Below are positions 9,230 to 23,200 of a stretch of 64,000 nt of DNA, in pieces. Source of the DNA: Hericium rajendrae (taxonomy: Eukaryota > Basidiomycota > Agaricomycetes > Russulales > Hericiaceae). The notes below the pieces were generated by a model. That model was not told where the DNA came from. It searched no databases and was given only the letters and a program-made list of their open reading frames with translations. The position numbers and the translations under genes are program-made. How positions within the stretch are numbered: the stretch's first letter is position 1; each line of letters begins with the position of its first letter. The stretch is from the NCBI GenBank assembly GCA_033439255.1, contig CM065879.1, positions 600,501-664,500 of the forward strand. Direction: 5' to 3'.

Positions 9230-11111
9230 TCAAGCCTCCTCGTCGCTATCCTCGTCCTCCCTCTCCACCTTCGCCCCAATCTCCGGAATCGGCACACTCC
9301 CCTTGCCGAACAAACTCCCATCCCACACCAACTTATCCACCTCCACACCCAGATCCTCCATATCCGCACGCCCCGCATCCGAATAACACACCACCAGCCG
9401 CTCAATCGCGATCCCCGCCGCCTTGCGCGCCCTCAAACACTCCATCAGTGCCTTGAAGTCCGCGTCGCGCGTGCCGCTCCCCATGCGGTACTCCGGAAAC
9501 ACGCGGAACGCCGCCTCGTACACCGTCAGCGTACGCAGCTTCGGCAGCGCCGGCGGATGCTCGCCCGCGGCCAGCGCGGCGCACAGAGCGCGCAGCGCGG
9601 CCGAACCGTGCACGCAGAGCTCCACGACCTCGGGGACCGCGTCGAGCAGGTCGAGCCACGTCCCGGGCGGGACGTTCCCCACGCGCGCGACGGTGAGCGC
9701 CTGCACGTGCTGCCCGCCGCCCGCGAGCGCGCGCCAGATGCGGCCGAGAGCGTCGCGCAGGATGTGGCCCTCCGCGTCCTCCCAGCACGCGAAGTGCACG
9801 TCGTCCTTCGCGTCTTCCGGCTCGGTAAAAAAGTACTCGGGCGCCGCGGCGTCTGTGAAGCCGAGCAGGCGCAGGCCGCGTTCGTGCGGCTCGCAGAGGC
9901 GCTGGGGCGCGTGGTGCAGAAGTAGGCTGCGCACGGGCGCGCCGGCGGCGGCGTGCGTCGCGAGCGGGTTGTATTGGAAGGTGGGCGTTAATGCGGAGAG
10001 CCCGATCTCGACCCGCAAGCGGGCGGTCGGCGACAGGACCAGGTGGCGCAGGACGCCAAAGGCCACTTCTGCGCGGTCGCGGAAGTAGAACGAGCGCAGA
10101 TGGGGGAGAGTGATCGTAGGAAGATGGCCGGAGCTAAGGAAGGATGAGGAAAAGGGCGAGATGAGGTCGACGTGAACGGTCTCAATGGTTTCTGCGGCTG
10201 CGGCGAGCATGTTGATGATAAACTGGCGACTCAGAGGTGCCACATAATGTAGTTCCAAGTGGGTGAGAGCGCTGCAGTGGGAGGGTAGTATCTCTTGAAG
10301 CGAACGAGGGATGGAACAGCACTCGAATTCGAGATGGTGGAGAGGAAGGGATTCGTGACTGAAAAGCTCAGACGGCACTTCGAATACGACACTGTTCTCG
10401 TGCGTAGTAGCTCTCAATGCAAACCGTTCTAGGTGCGGAACCTCCGCAGGGAACTCCTTGATAAGTCTGGAAAAGTACTTGCATTGCCTGCTTCTGAGGT
10501 TGATCTCCTTGACGCGAGAGGCGTGGCTCAAAGCACGGCGCACGCCCTTGAATACCTGCATGATATTGCGAGAGCCATTCACGCCGAACCCTTGAAAATA
10601 ATCAGGTGTGAGGCTGACGTGAATGTTGATGAAGACGTCTTTGGAGCGATCCAGCATAGTACGCGTCATGTGCGGTGACAGAAAGGCTATGTTCGCCCAC
10701 AAGGCGGGGTAGTCGATGGCAATCTCGCGCCAGGAGCGACAGACATGAGTGATGCTCTTGATCCAGTTACCTGAAAATCCTATGCCATCCGGATCGACCT
10801 GCTCGTCGATACATTCGGCGAAGATTTGAAGGAGGATTTCCGTGGGGACGCGAGCAGCAATGGACATTTGCGTTGGGCGCTCCTCATCCTCATCCTGTTC
10901 ATCCTAGGCGTGATAGGAGATAATAAGACGCTACTACCTCTTCGATCGCGTCAGAAAGTCATACCTGGCTCCCCTGTATAGATGGAGGTGGCTCAAAGAC
11001 AGATGTTCCGTCAGACTCTGAGTCAGTGGCAAACCCAATTTGCATGAAAGCGCTGTGTAGTATCTCAGCATATCAACGCATACCGAACACTGAGACATAC
11101 GGATCATCCAT
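9230..11111 (-). CDS. F-box protein with leucine-rich-like C-terminal part
   Basis: Three exons (11084-11111, 10965-11017, 9230-10903) with 66- and 61-nt introns encode 584 residues. The short first exon starts MDDPYVSVF. An acidic linker (DEQDEDEE) precedes the F-box at about residues 43-90 (VPTEILLQIF ... WIKSITHVCRSWREIA...PALWANI), the module that binds Skp1 in SCF ubiquitin ligases. The remaining ~480 residues contain LxxLxL patterns like those of agaricomycete F-box/LRR-type substrate receptors. The target is unknown. The first intron has a good CTGAC branch site just before its CAG. An internal ATG at 10867 could start a shorter form. Confidence 0.82.
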
Positions 11112-11929
11112 CTCGTTGACTCTGAAGAAACAAAAGACACGGGAAGACGGTGGAAGGTAGAAGGGAGTTGAAAGGAAAGATCACGTCGCGACTCGCTGCG
11201 GCTGCAGTCGGCTAATGATGACGTAACGTGATCAAAGACATGTCTGGGGTCGATGCATTTTGGAATTTACCTCTATCAGCCTTTCTTAAATCGTATCTAT
11301 GTAGGAAAGCTTGTCAACGGTGCGTGTAGATGGGGGGATGATGGATATTTGTTTGGGTGAATTTATCGAGGTTCATTTACGTACAGCCGGATCCAGTCGC
11401 AGCACCGCAACGGAACTTCTGCTCAGCAAGTTTCGTGACCGTCACTGACAACTACAATGCACCCGATGCAATTTTTATTCCAGCTATGTCCCTTCCAAGG
11501 CCCACATATTGCTCTCAGTCAAAGTGTTGGTATATTAGCCATACAGGGATATGCCGATGTCATGGAGGCCAGGTAAGCACGACTGTTAGACGTGGGCGCG
11601 GCATTGCGCTGTTAGGTAGGGTGGAGTGGTTAGCGAACTGCTCAGGGAAAGAAGATGCCAATTGCGCAGCAAAGAAGTAAAAAGCAAATTGCAAGATGCA
11701 GCGAGGAACGTGGAGCAACAGATACTATCCCATCGACTAAAAAAAAAGCCAGAAAATCATCAAGCAATACGTATTAACCCAAAAACAAAGTTAACGTTAC
11801 AGTGCATGCACGGACTCTGGTGAAATCTCCAGCTGAGACCACAGGAAAAACAATTCGGTACGTATCACCACTCAGTCCCACACTAGCAGCCTGTGCCCGG
11901 ACCTTCGCCGCAGGCTGCGCAGGGCGCTG
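11112..11929. other. No gene recognised
   Basis: It includes the upstream side of the F-box gene. Short frames here lack family features. Confidence 0.45.
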
Positions 11930-13279
11930 CACTTTAAACGCCCACGCTATCTGCGACGCCTTATGAACCGCCACGCCCAGCTGATCCACAAAGCTCCACA
12001 CGGTCTATGGGTTCTTCTGGAATTTGCGGCCCACGAGCACGACGTCCGCTGCCCTCTCTCGAGGGTGTCCTGCGCGATCGTGCCGGAGACAATGCCGCCG
12101 ACGGCGCCCAATAGGATCTTGTCGCCGTGCACGTGCTTGACGGCTGTAGAGAGCGGGACCTGGTACGCGTCCTGCTGGTTCAGCTTTTGCGTGGAATGCG
12201 CGCCGCCCGAGGAGATGTCGAGGAAGTCGACGCCGTGTGCGGCGAGGAGGGAGCCGAGGCGCACGGTGTCGTCAAGCGTCTAGAAGAACTCCGACTCTTG
12301 GAGCCAGTCGGCGGCTGATATGCTGTGAAAGGCGTCAGTGAGTGCCAATAAATACCATCAACGATCTTGAGAGTAAGCCGGATTCGGTTCCTAAAGCTGC
12401 TGTCATACTCGTCCGTGCGTTTGTTGCTGATGGGGCTGAGGAAACGACTGAAGCAATGAGCCATGCGCATTATGAATCTCGATCACGTCAAAGCCCACCC
12501 TGATCGCGTGCCTAGCCGCCTCCGCCCAACACTTAACGATCTGCAGTGTCCCCTCCTTACTGAGCTCCTTCGGCGTCACGAACTTCTGGCTCCGCGCGAT
12601 CGGCGACGACCTACGACCTCGTCTACCCACCCGCCTACCTTCGGCCGCACGAGGATGGCGACGGTGGCGGCCGACGCCCGCATGAGCGAGCTGGATGCCG
12701 ACCTTCTGACCTTGCGAGTGGGAGAATTCTACGATTTCATGCAGGGGCACTTCGTGTATGTCGGCCCACAGACCCGATTCGTCTAGCGTGATGCGTCCCT
12801 CAAGGCACACGGCTGTCGCCTAGATGAAGGAGAGACCAGAGCCGCAAGTATAGATCTCGCCAACTATGGTCGCAAATATAAGGGCGGGTACAGGGTAGCA
12901 GTGCAGAACTGTGACTCACGATGGGCGAGATGCTACGCATTCAGAGCATCTTCTGTGACCGAGTACTGGCAAAGCGGCACCAGCCAGATAAATAGCCGTA
13001 GTTGGTCAGAGCACAGCAAGTTCCGAGGAGAAAAGATATCGCACGAAGATACGGCTAGAATTCAACACCGCGAATTTTGATGGGCTGGAAGAACTCAGGA
13101 ATTCGCTTGCCGTCGGGCTGCGAGTCGACCGCTGATCCTGCTACGCGCGGCTGAGCAGGCGAAAAATACGGCAGGCCGGGGACGGCCTTGTTGACAATGA
13201 GGGGAATGTAATTTGAGCAGGCATTAATACTGGGTACGTGGATGTTATGTCGAGACTCGAGAGGCGCGTTGCGGAACAT
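11930..13279 (-). pseudogene. Decayed old yellow enzyme (NADH:flavin oxidoreductase, YqjM-like)
   Basis: Blocks of an FMN-dependent ene-reductase appear in order on the minus strand but in different frames. They are the N-terminal FFQPIKIRGVEF (13.06-13.28 kb), CQYS and HLAH, SGLWADIHEVPL and SQGQKVGIQLAHAG (12.7 kb), GFDVIEIHNAHG (12.48 kb), LSPISNKRTDEY (12.43 kb), GVDFLDISSGGAH (12.2 kb), and a C-terminal WSFVDQLGV...IAWAF (11.95 kb). Stop codons replace expected Gln, Trp and Glu codons (after GVEF, before HLAH, and after GLSFI). At least four frame changes separate the blocks, and the loop after LAHAG is scrambled. The gene is therefore not functional. FMN-binding and catalytic segments remain recognisable, so the decay is moderate in age. 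Confidence 0.82.
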
Positions 13280-14249
13280 AACGCCTGCACCTGAGGGTTC
13301 TTATACGCCAACACACTATAAAATGCTGTTTACCCTGGTGTCGTCGACTTGCGTCGAGCCTCCAATTCGCCGGCCTAGTGTGGTTTGTTAGTATGTTCAG
13401 TAATCGCCAAGTCACCATAGTCATCGAATCAAAGGGGGAAGAGGGACCGGCCCGGGGCTGCTAATTCAGTGTGTTTTACGATTGCGATTCCAAGGTTTCG
13501 CAGCGCTGACTTTGCATCTGCCTGCCCTTTACTTGCTTATGGCGAATGCTGCGGCGCATCCAATGTACCTACTGTATTTGAAGGAGGGCAATGTTTTCGA
13601 ATCAAAGCGAAGTTCCAAGTACTGACCAAGAGCTGGCAAGATCTAATCTGCGACTCGATAGATCGATCTCCGACGTATGGGTGACTATGGGTCCAACTTT
13701 ATGTGGAGGGTATGAGGCGGGCCTTCGAGGTGTGGGGACACAGAACGATCGTTTTTGTGTGAGGTACTGGTCAATTACTCGTGGATACTAATCTGTCGGC
13801 ACGGTGGGCAAGACAGGGCGAGAGCTGACTGCATTCATCGATGAGAGGGCGTCGGCGGAAAGGGGTTCTCTCGGGTTCCCTCCAAGTGAGTCTGCTCCTG
13901 CAATGCAGAATCCTGCACGTGTACACGAGACAACTCCATAAGTGGTCAGGGAAAACAAGAATCATGCGCATAAATTGAACGATAGATCGACCGTAGATAC
14001 ACAAAGCATAGAGAAAGCATAGGTAATGAGAACAAACATGCGGCACTCGTGCAAAGATGACCAGCATCACAAACCGAGTAAACGTCGAATGATAAAGTCG
14101 TGAAACATCGTGAAATTCGTAGCGAGACAAAATGAACTGTAGAATGTCGAAAGCGAATGTGATGTGCCAATAGATCACGGAGAATATGACACTAAATATA
14201 TCATACGTCTGGCTATACAATCGTCCTTGGCCGCGCTGATATTGCTGAA
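13280..14249. other. Intergenic stretch, probable 3' region of the giant gene
   Basis: No gene is supported. The part next to 14250 should hold the 3' untranslated region of the minus-strand giant gene. Confidence 0.45.
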
Positions 14250-17200
14250 TCAACCATTACGGACGGAGTCGCGGGGGGATCGGGGTCCGAACAGGCCAGG
14301 TGGGGGAGCCGGAGGAGGTGCCAAGTGCGTAGTCGGTTGTGTAGGCGGTGGCGTGTACTCAATATTCGGGTCGGCTATATGAGCAGTCATGAATATGTAG
14401 ATAAAAAAACGGAAGATGATGAATGATACTCACGTAGCCATGTTGCCCAAGAGCCAGCACGTTGTTGAGGATCAGCTGCCATCATGGTCGGCTGCTGCTG
14501 CTGAACAGGCGGCGGATGCGTGTCAGCGACAGGTAGACCCTCTGACTTCTTGCGGCCACGTCGGGATGTACGTGGGTGCACGCTTCGCCAGGCGGGCCTC
14601 GGCATCTCCGGGGGTGGGCCGAAATCTGCAGGCGGCGGCGGCGGAGCATCACCGGGTCCGCCTCCGGGGTGACCAGCCCCAAACGCACCAGCGTCACCAG
14701 GGGGCCTCCTATGAGATTTGATTCTTTTAGTTCAAGGTAACAAAGCAAGTGACAGGAAAATTTACCAGTCAGGCTCGAACTCTCCTCCCGGACCATACTT
14801 GCTGCGCAGACACATGAGGGTTCCCAGCTCACTTTACCGACAAGAAATTTAGAGGAATACAAATATCACAGTAATCAGAGGACGTACAACTGGAGTGCGC
14901 GGCGTTCCTCGCGCAGCTTGCCGACTTCGGTGAGTAGCGTTCGTACTTCACTTGCCAAAGACTTGCTGAACTCGTCCAAATACTATATGCGTACAATGGT
15001 GTCAGGACCTCCGATTGAAAGATTAAAAGATAGTCGACTTACGCCCTGTACATTGAATGGGACCATTTCTTGGGCAGTTGCCCTGACAGTGTTCAAGAGC
15101 TCATCATGCCGGTCCTTGCAGTCTGCCATGATATCTAAGCAGGTTCAACATCAGTATAGTGCTGGCCCGTCTCTTCAAACCAGCACTTACTATCGCTGAA
15201 CTGAGTGAAAAGCTCGCGGAGCTTCCGGTTTTCTTCTCTTAGTTCACTGAGAACTTCCTCAATGCCTTGCAACACGAATTTAGAGAGTTGGGATCGGGAA
15301 AGAATTCATAAAACTCACCAGGTTTCGAAGCGGCCTCGGCTCGGTCTTCCTCGCACTTCGCCTTGCAAGCCAGTTGTTCGTTGTGAATGCTGGCCACCAG
15401 ATCGTACATATCCTGGAACTTCCTATCTTTATCCTCCTGTCTCTCCTGCTTCTCTTGCCACCGCTCTTCCATCAGCTCCTTCTTCCGAGCGAACTCGTCT
15501 CTTTGCTGCTGCACCAAGTTGGTGATATCACCAAGCTGGTTTCGGACAGCTTCGTCACGCTCCAAATCCTCCGCTCGCTCCTGTTCGCGCCTCTCGGCTT
15601 CCTCTGCCTCCCGTTGCTGCCTCTCGCCGTCGAGCTCACCGCGTACCCTAGCCAGCTCCTCTTCGAGGTCCTTGATACGCGCGACACGCTCTTCGTCCAG
15701 AAGCCGCCGCGCCTCCTCAGCCTCAGCTTGGACACGCATGCGTTCCGCTTCAGCGGCCTCGCGCTCCCTGGCGAGCTCCTCCCGTTCGGCCGACACGATA
15801 CTCTTGATCTCATCTGCATGGCGAACAGCAGCATCACGAATCGGCTCGATTACAGATTCCGGCCTCTCGCTAGGTGGTCCATGTGGTCCTTCAGGAGGCG
15901 GTATCGGAAGGGGCGCAGGAATATTGCTCTCGATCTGTTGTAATATGGCATCGCGGCGCTCCATTGCTTCACGCTCGCGTCTTTGCTCGTTCTCCGCGAA
16001 GATACGCTCGCGATCCTCTTCGTTCATGCGGAATTCATGCTCGCGCTTATCTTCCGCCTCTTCAGCTGCACGGGCAGTTTGAACAAGCTGTTGTTCAACC
16101 TCTCCGAATCGTTCTTGCCTCGCTCGCTCTGCGTCTTCGTACGACAGATCGCCTGGTCCGGATGGATGCTGTGCCCTGGGACTCTGAGGACCTGGAACTT
16201 GCCTTGCACTTGGAGAGCGCGGCTCGTACGACTCCTCGGTTGGGCTCTCGGGAGGAACATGGAAAGCGATGGGAGGCTCTGCTCGATCTTCGTCCCGAAG
16301 CTCTGCTCGAGCTTCGTCCCGAGGCTCTGCTCGAGCTTCATCCCGAGGCTCTTCCTCATATTCAGTGGGTACAGCTGTCCGGGCGCCTTCAGACGGCCTC
16401 GTGCGAGAAACACCCGACGGAGCAGTAGGAATAAAGGGTCGCTCCGGGTGGGCGGCTGCTTCGCGTAGGTGCCTCTCGTATTCTGACGGTGTAGGCTCTT
16501 CATGTTCATACGTTTCCGACGGGGGTCCACGATACGCTATATAGAGACGATGATCAGATAACTGTCCCGATCTGACTATCATTGACACTCACGAGATCCT
16601 GTCCTGTGCGTCTCAGGCCGAGTGTGAACAACCTGAGGAATGTCTGGTGTATGAGCGGGACGGTACGATACGGCTAAGCGAAGTCAGTACTGTTCTTCAG
16701 TATCAATAAGATTAGAACTCACGTGAGCCGGTGCGATGTGTCCTGGTCCGTGCACGGACTGGTTCAGGGCTATGAACGCGAATGTCTTCGCGTGGCCCTA
16801 GAGAGACCACAGTGGGTGGAGCACTCGGTCTCTGAACCACGCTCGCCTCTCTGTGTACAGACGGGGTGTGCGGAGTTATCTGCACGGGTAACGCAGGGCT
16901 GCGAGCTGCATCACTCTCTTCATAAGGAGGCCGGTAGGACACATGACTGACAGTAGGCAGTCGAGAAATAGGAGGAGGAGTATGCGAGGCATATGAAAGG
17001 TGACTGGGTGATGTTCGATGATGAACAGGCATCGGACTCGGGGTTCGGCGACGGGGACTAGCGCTGCGGTGGCTGCGGCGGGTAGGACTACGTGAGCCTC
17101 TCCGTGAATCTCGTCGAGGACTTCGTGAGCGTCGTCGAGGACTTCGTGACCCATCGCGACGACTTCGATCCCGTGGAGAACGAGAGGCGCGATGACGGCC

Positions 17201-20200
17201 ACGATATCCTTCTTCAGGAGATCTACTAGAACGACGATAATAATGCCCACCAGGAGATCGAATATACCGACGCCGCCTGGTATAATCAGATGAATAGGAT
17301 CTCGATCTTTCAGGGTCTCCGTAATGGTCCCTTCTGCCACGACGCGAGCGAGAGCGAGGCGAGCGCGATTCTGGGGTCGCAGACCTTCGTGACGGGCGGC
17401 GCGACACTCCATCGTCGGGATACGCTACCGATGGAGGTATATGCACTACATGTGATGGCGGTGAATATCCGGCATCTCTCGGCGACCGGGGTGATGAGCG
17501 ACTCGATGGTCTTCTGCTATACTCCGCACTTGGCATCATAACTGTGACAGGCGCGGGTGCCACAGGAGGAGGGGTCCTAGAATCTGCTCTTACTAGGATT
17601 GGTGACCGAGATCTTGACCTGGAAGACCTGGAAGACCGACGGGAGCCGGGAACTTCGACTACCGCAGGAGGTCCATATCCTGGACCATAACCAGGCATAC
17701 CAGGCATAGGCATCCCCATCTGAGTGGGAGGAGGATGAATGATTATCGGCTGTTGTGAACCCACAGGCGGAGGTGCAGCAGGAACTTGCTCCACCCGAAT
17801 TGGCGACGAAGTGCGTGAGGAGGGATGTCGCATATAGCCATCGCGAGGCTCTGTAGGGATCGGCGCTGGAGTAGCGGGAGGTACGTTGACAATCGTAGGA
17901 CCTGCAGGTACAGGCACCGGTGCGGGAGAATGGGGTGAACTGCGACCCGAATAACTACTCTCTGGGCGCGCTGAATGAACAACCAGAGGCCCAGAAGGAG
18001 CAGGCATACCGGGCTGCTGGGGGTGGATAACGATGGGAGTACCTGCTGGAGTCGGTACGACGATAGGACGTTGTGAGGCCGGTGAGCGACTGCGTGATGA
18101 CGATGACGACGAGCGCGTGATAGATGGAGGAATGAAAACCTCTGGTTCGCCTTGGGGGACTGGGGGTTGGTATATGCCAGGAGCTTGTTGTGGGGGAGGT
18201 CCATCGCCATAGCGCCCGACATCCGGGATATGGGGCCGATCGGCAAACGATTGGGGGGATGGCGGGGACGGGATCACTGGCGAGGTAGACGTAGATGGTG
18301 TTTGAGGGATCACGCCAGGGTAGACGGGTCCCATCCCCATCTGTGGTCCCATTCCCATCTGTGGTCCCATTGGAGGGGGATGCACGATTGTGGGACCGCC
18401 GGGATATTGTCCAGTACCAGGCGGCATTGTAGCAGTCGGCATCGTGCCAGGTGGTGCGGTTGTAGGGCGAAAAACACCTGGTGGTGCCATGAAACCACCG
18501 GGCTGACCAGGGGCTCCTTGAGGACCTGGGACTGCAGGCCAAATTCACATCAGTGAAATGAGATCTCTTCGAAGGATATGCATGACTTACCTTGTTGTTG
18601 CTGCATCCCCGGGGCGAGGCGGTACAATTCATTTCGAAGTGCATCGACATGCGCCAACACACCGCGGAGTTCCGCTTGACGGTCGTCCACATCTCGGCCA
18701 AGCCAATCATTCAAGGAAGTCATGTATCTCATAAGCTCTCTCTGCTGTTCGAGAGATGCAACTTGCATGTGGCGATTGTCCTGTTGGCACTGTGAGCAAA
18801 GCATGCGAAGTAAATGGTCAATCATAACCCACCCTTAGCATCGTCATCATATCGTTGAATATTGGCGGCAGTTGGAGAAGAGTCTGCAAAGCATAGCGTC
18901 AATTGATATCCGAAAAATATCACGTCGGACATACCGGTCCTGGTCCTCCTTGCACCGGAATGAAAGGCGGGGGAGCAGGAGGGAAACCCGGCATTCCGGT
19001 GGGACCTGGCATTGGAAAGCTGGGTCCCGGAGCAGGAGCTCCTGGTCCCGCTGGAGCTCCAGTATCTGCAGCAATCTGAAATTGGAATAAGCATAAGCAC
19101 TCCACGCGAAAGGAAACGCTGTGTTTACATGTTCTGCTGGCGGCGGTCTATACCAGGTTGTTCCCGGTTCAGGAACTTGCACAGCTGGGGGGGCCGATTC
19201 CGTTCTTATTGGGCCCTGAAGTAAAGGACCATTCACGTTAACAAAATTATTGGGTATCAAGCCATGGTAGCCTACCTGTGACGGACGACGCGATGCATCG
19301 AAGACGCCATCTGCAGGACCTCCGTGCCGCTGTCTGCGGCGACCTCGGACCTCACGTTCGAAGCTAGGACCACGTCCTAGACCAGTCGATGGAGGTATGA
19401 CTGCAGATGGTGGCCTAGGCGTATACAACATTGTAGGAATCTCAGTCCGCCTATCTGGAGCACCGGTGGGCACAGCTTGCCGACGAGGCTGGCGCTGTGC
19501 TCGTGGCCTCCGTCGACCATCATCAAAGATGACGGGCTCGTGGCGGGGGAAAGTATGAGGACGCGGGGGTAATTCCGTGAGCAACGTTGGACTGACACTG
19601 CGAGGGCGAGCTCCCCGAAGATCAGGGCGAAATACCAGAGGAACAAGAGGCGGTGGCGGCTGAACGGGGGCGGCTGAGGGCGGCGGGCCAGGACGCAACA
19701 AATCTGCGAGCAAATCGTCAAGAGACGTGCGCGGTCTGATGGGAGTGGGGGCCATCAACGCCGGAGGCTCAGGTCGGACTCTGTCATAGCGTCGCCTCAA
19801 TCTCTCGAATGCCGACGACGTATCAGATCCGGAGTCGAAAATCGATTCGACTTCTGGCGGAGGAGCGGGGCGTTGTCGAATCTGAGCGTCGAATGGCAGA
19901 TCCTTCAAGAGTTCCTCAATGCGTTGCAATCTCTCGATCAATTCCGCATTGTCAGGAGCCCGTGGCCATCTCTGGCGCATCTCGTCCAAGATATGGTTCG
20001 TAGACAGTTGACCGTCCCAGAGGGCTGACGTGTCTCCTTTCACAGCGTCGAGCATGTTGCGAATGCCATCCAACAGCTCCCTATTTGAAACGTCCAAGAC
20101 TGGCTGCTGTATACGAGGACGCGCAGTACCGCTTGAGCTGGAAGACGGCGTCGGCGAGGACGGGGGAGGTGTTTCGGACGAGGACGTCTTGGAGAGATAT

Positions 20201-23200
20201 TCCCCAGAGGTAAGAGGGGATGCTGGCGAAGACACAGAAGTCCTGATTCTAGGCGTCCGATCGCCCATATCCAAGTCCACAGAAGATGATGAAGGTGAAC
20301 TGAAAACTGATGATGAGGACGGCGAAGATGGCGAAGACGCCCGGATGGGATACTCCTCTGACTCCATCAGACTGAAGTCGTCTGAATGATGGGAAGAGAG
20401 GAATGACATGCTGGACGACAAAGAGCTCGGAGAGGGAATGCGGAAAGGCGGCGGCGACAGAGACCTGACGCGAGGGGCCAGAGCTACTCGCGGTCTGCCA
20501 ACGTCCGCCGCAACCTCCGAGGGTGGCCGTGGACCCGCTGGAACACTGGCGGCACGAGAAATGATGCTGGAGCCGCCCACAGAGCGACTCGTGCGGAGAG
20601 GGGCAGTCTCCTCGCTCATCACAGAGGGCGGAGCACTGGACCTCCCGACTGATTGATCCTTGCGCGTTATCACAAGCGGAGGAACCGCCACGGGAGCAGG
20701 TGGTGGTGGTGCTACAATTACTGGCGCTGGAGCCGGAGCCGGAGCCTCAAGGGCTCTGTCTCGAAGGTAATCACCAAGCCCGCGCAATTCGTCTTGTATC
20801 TCTCTCATATGGTCGTGAAGACCATCGTTATCTTGCACCCTCATCCCTTCCACCCTGTTGAGGAACTCAAGGAGCCGATTGACGTCGTGAGTAACAATCT
20901 CACGAGGTCCTTGCGATGCGGCGGACGTGAGGCTATGGATGGACGGCCGATCACTGTAAGGGCTGCTCATGCTCACGCTCATGGACACCGAAGGTGTGGA
21001 AAGCGGAATAGAAGGCGAGCTTGGCAAAGGAATACCCGCCGGCGACAACTATTATAAGGGCATCAGCAGGCAAAAAGATCGTGTATAATACGGTACATAC
21101 CGATCTCGGTGTCGGAGTATGACGGCTGGACAACAGCGACGGCTCCGTCGACGGCTCCTCCAACAATGGGTCTTCAAACAAAGATCTGTTATCAAAGGCC
21201 GACGATCTCATGGAGACCGACGAAGCTGTCGACACCGTCGACGGCGTCCTTGTCAGAGACACGGACGAAGGCTCCTCCGATACAGACGGCGTTGGAATGG
21301 AACTGGTCGTCGGAACAGACAGTGATTGCTGCGAGATCGCAGGGGTCGGCGGAGCTGGAGGGATAGGCGAGGACGGCGTCGGGGATACCGTCATAATCGG
21401 AAGTGAGGACGACGAGACCGAAGTGGATGACAGCGTAACAGACGACGATTGAGCCGACGGTGTCTCGTCGATCGTACTCAACCTGACGAACTCCTGGGAA
21501 GAAGCTGGAGACGCTGAGGGCCTCAAGAACGACGTGTCGAAAGATGTGTCAGGGCCCTCAGGCAGCGCGACAGACTGCACAGACGGAGAAGCGCGCAGCA
21601 TAGACGACTCGAAAGAATCGTCCGTCTCCTGGGCCCACAGCGACTCGCGAATCGAAGGGCTAGAGGGCACTCTGATCTGGGGAGGCTCAGGGACACCTAA
21701 GCTGCGCGAGCGCGCGCTCGGTGTCATAGTGCTTGGAGTCGACTCCGTCAGCGACGACAGGAGAGACGTCGTGGGCAGCGACTCCGGCGGTGCCAGCGGA
21801 GAAGGCATCGGGAGCGATTCGGGCAGCTCGACGCTGATGGACTTGATCGTCGACGGCGTGGGCAACGACGCGCTTCGCTCCGCACCACGGTCGGAGAGCT
21901 CGCTCGACAGCAGTGAAGGACTGTATACCGATGCCGGGAGAGGAATATCCTCGGGACGCGGACTCCCCTCTTCCTCGGACTCTTCCCTAGCCTCGACCCC
22001 CTCTTCCCTGTATGACGGCATGGAGGGCACTTCAGACGGCGCACGAACACTCTCAACTTCGGCCTCCACCTCTTCATCAACCATCATTGGCCCCTCCGGT
22101 TCCGGCGGCACTGCAGTCTGAATACCCTCCTCACGCTCCTCCCTAGGCTCCCCTTCAGCCTGCACCTCTTCTTCCAAGAGCTCTCGCTCGCTGACGGCCT
22201 TCTCAGACGGCGGCGGGCACTTGCATTCCTCCTTCGGCTTGCACCGGCACTCCGCAGTGTTGTACTCCGTCGACGGCTCTGTCGGGCAGACCTCCGCCGT
22301 CGTGTACGTCGTCGAGCGATCGCTCGCGCACACCTCGGCAGTGACGTACTCCGACGGTGCCTCCGATTTGCAGACGTCCACGGTCTCGTACTCCAGAGAC
22401 AGCGACGACAGCTCGGACTCGCACTTGGGGGCTGTTTTATAGTTCGACTCTACGTCCGAGGGAATGTTCGGAAGCGACGCGAACGAGCCTTCGGAGGGAG
22501 ACCGAGCTGTCGCATATTCGCTAGTCGGCGTCGTGTCCTCTTGCGGCACCTCCTCGGAAGACGACGTCCGCCACGGCGTGCTCGTCCGCGACCGCGTATA
22601 CGTATCCTCCAAAGTGCTCAACTCTCCGCGAGCGGAATAGTCGTCCGAGTAGCGGTAGCTGGGATTGTCCTCGTCCGGGTATGAAGACGAAAAGCTGCGC
22701 GACGTCGCGCGGCTTCTGCGCGTGAGCGCTCTGGATCTTGACAGGCCCGACCGAGAAGGCGAAGTCGGCGTGTAAGACGAGCCGCTGTGCGAGTCGCCGA
22801 GATACGAATTGGATGACGGCCCGCGCAACGACATGGAGGACGCGACGATCTCTGTCTCGCTTCCAGATGTGAGCCCGAGTAATACGCCCGTACTGGTTTC
22901 CGCCGTCGGAGTGATAGACGAAGAGAAGGCCGATCCGCGAGACTGCTGGCCACTAGACGAGAAAAACGCATCGTCCGAGACCGACCCTGAACGCGGTCGA
23001 GATCTCGACCTTCCGGTGCTTGGGGGTGGTGTAACAACCACGTCCCTCCCAAGCCTTGGGCCACTAGACACAGTGACCGGAGAACCTTCACCAACGGGAG
23101 CACGCCCGACCAATTCGAGACCAAATCCAAGACCAGGCCGGCTCTCCCTAGCGCGGCGTAGAGCCGATTCGAACTCCTCGTCCAAATCCGTCATGGACGT

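Noticed and set aside
15374-16468. Long plus-strand open frames opposite the giant gene
   Set aside because: They mirror codon-biased charged coiled-coil sequence on the minus strand, lack domains, and the minus-strand model is supported by matching splice phases.
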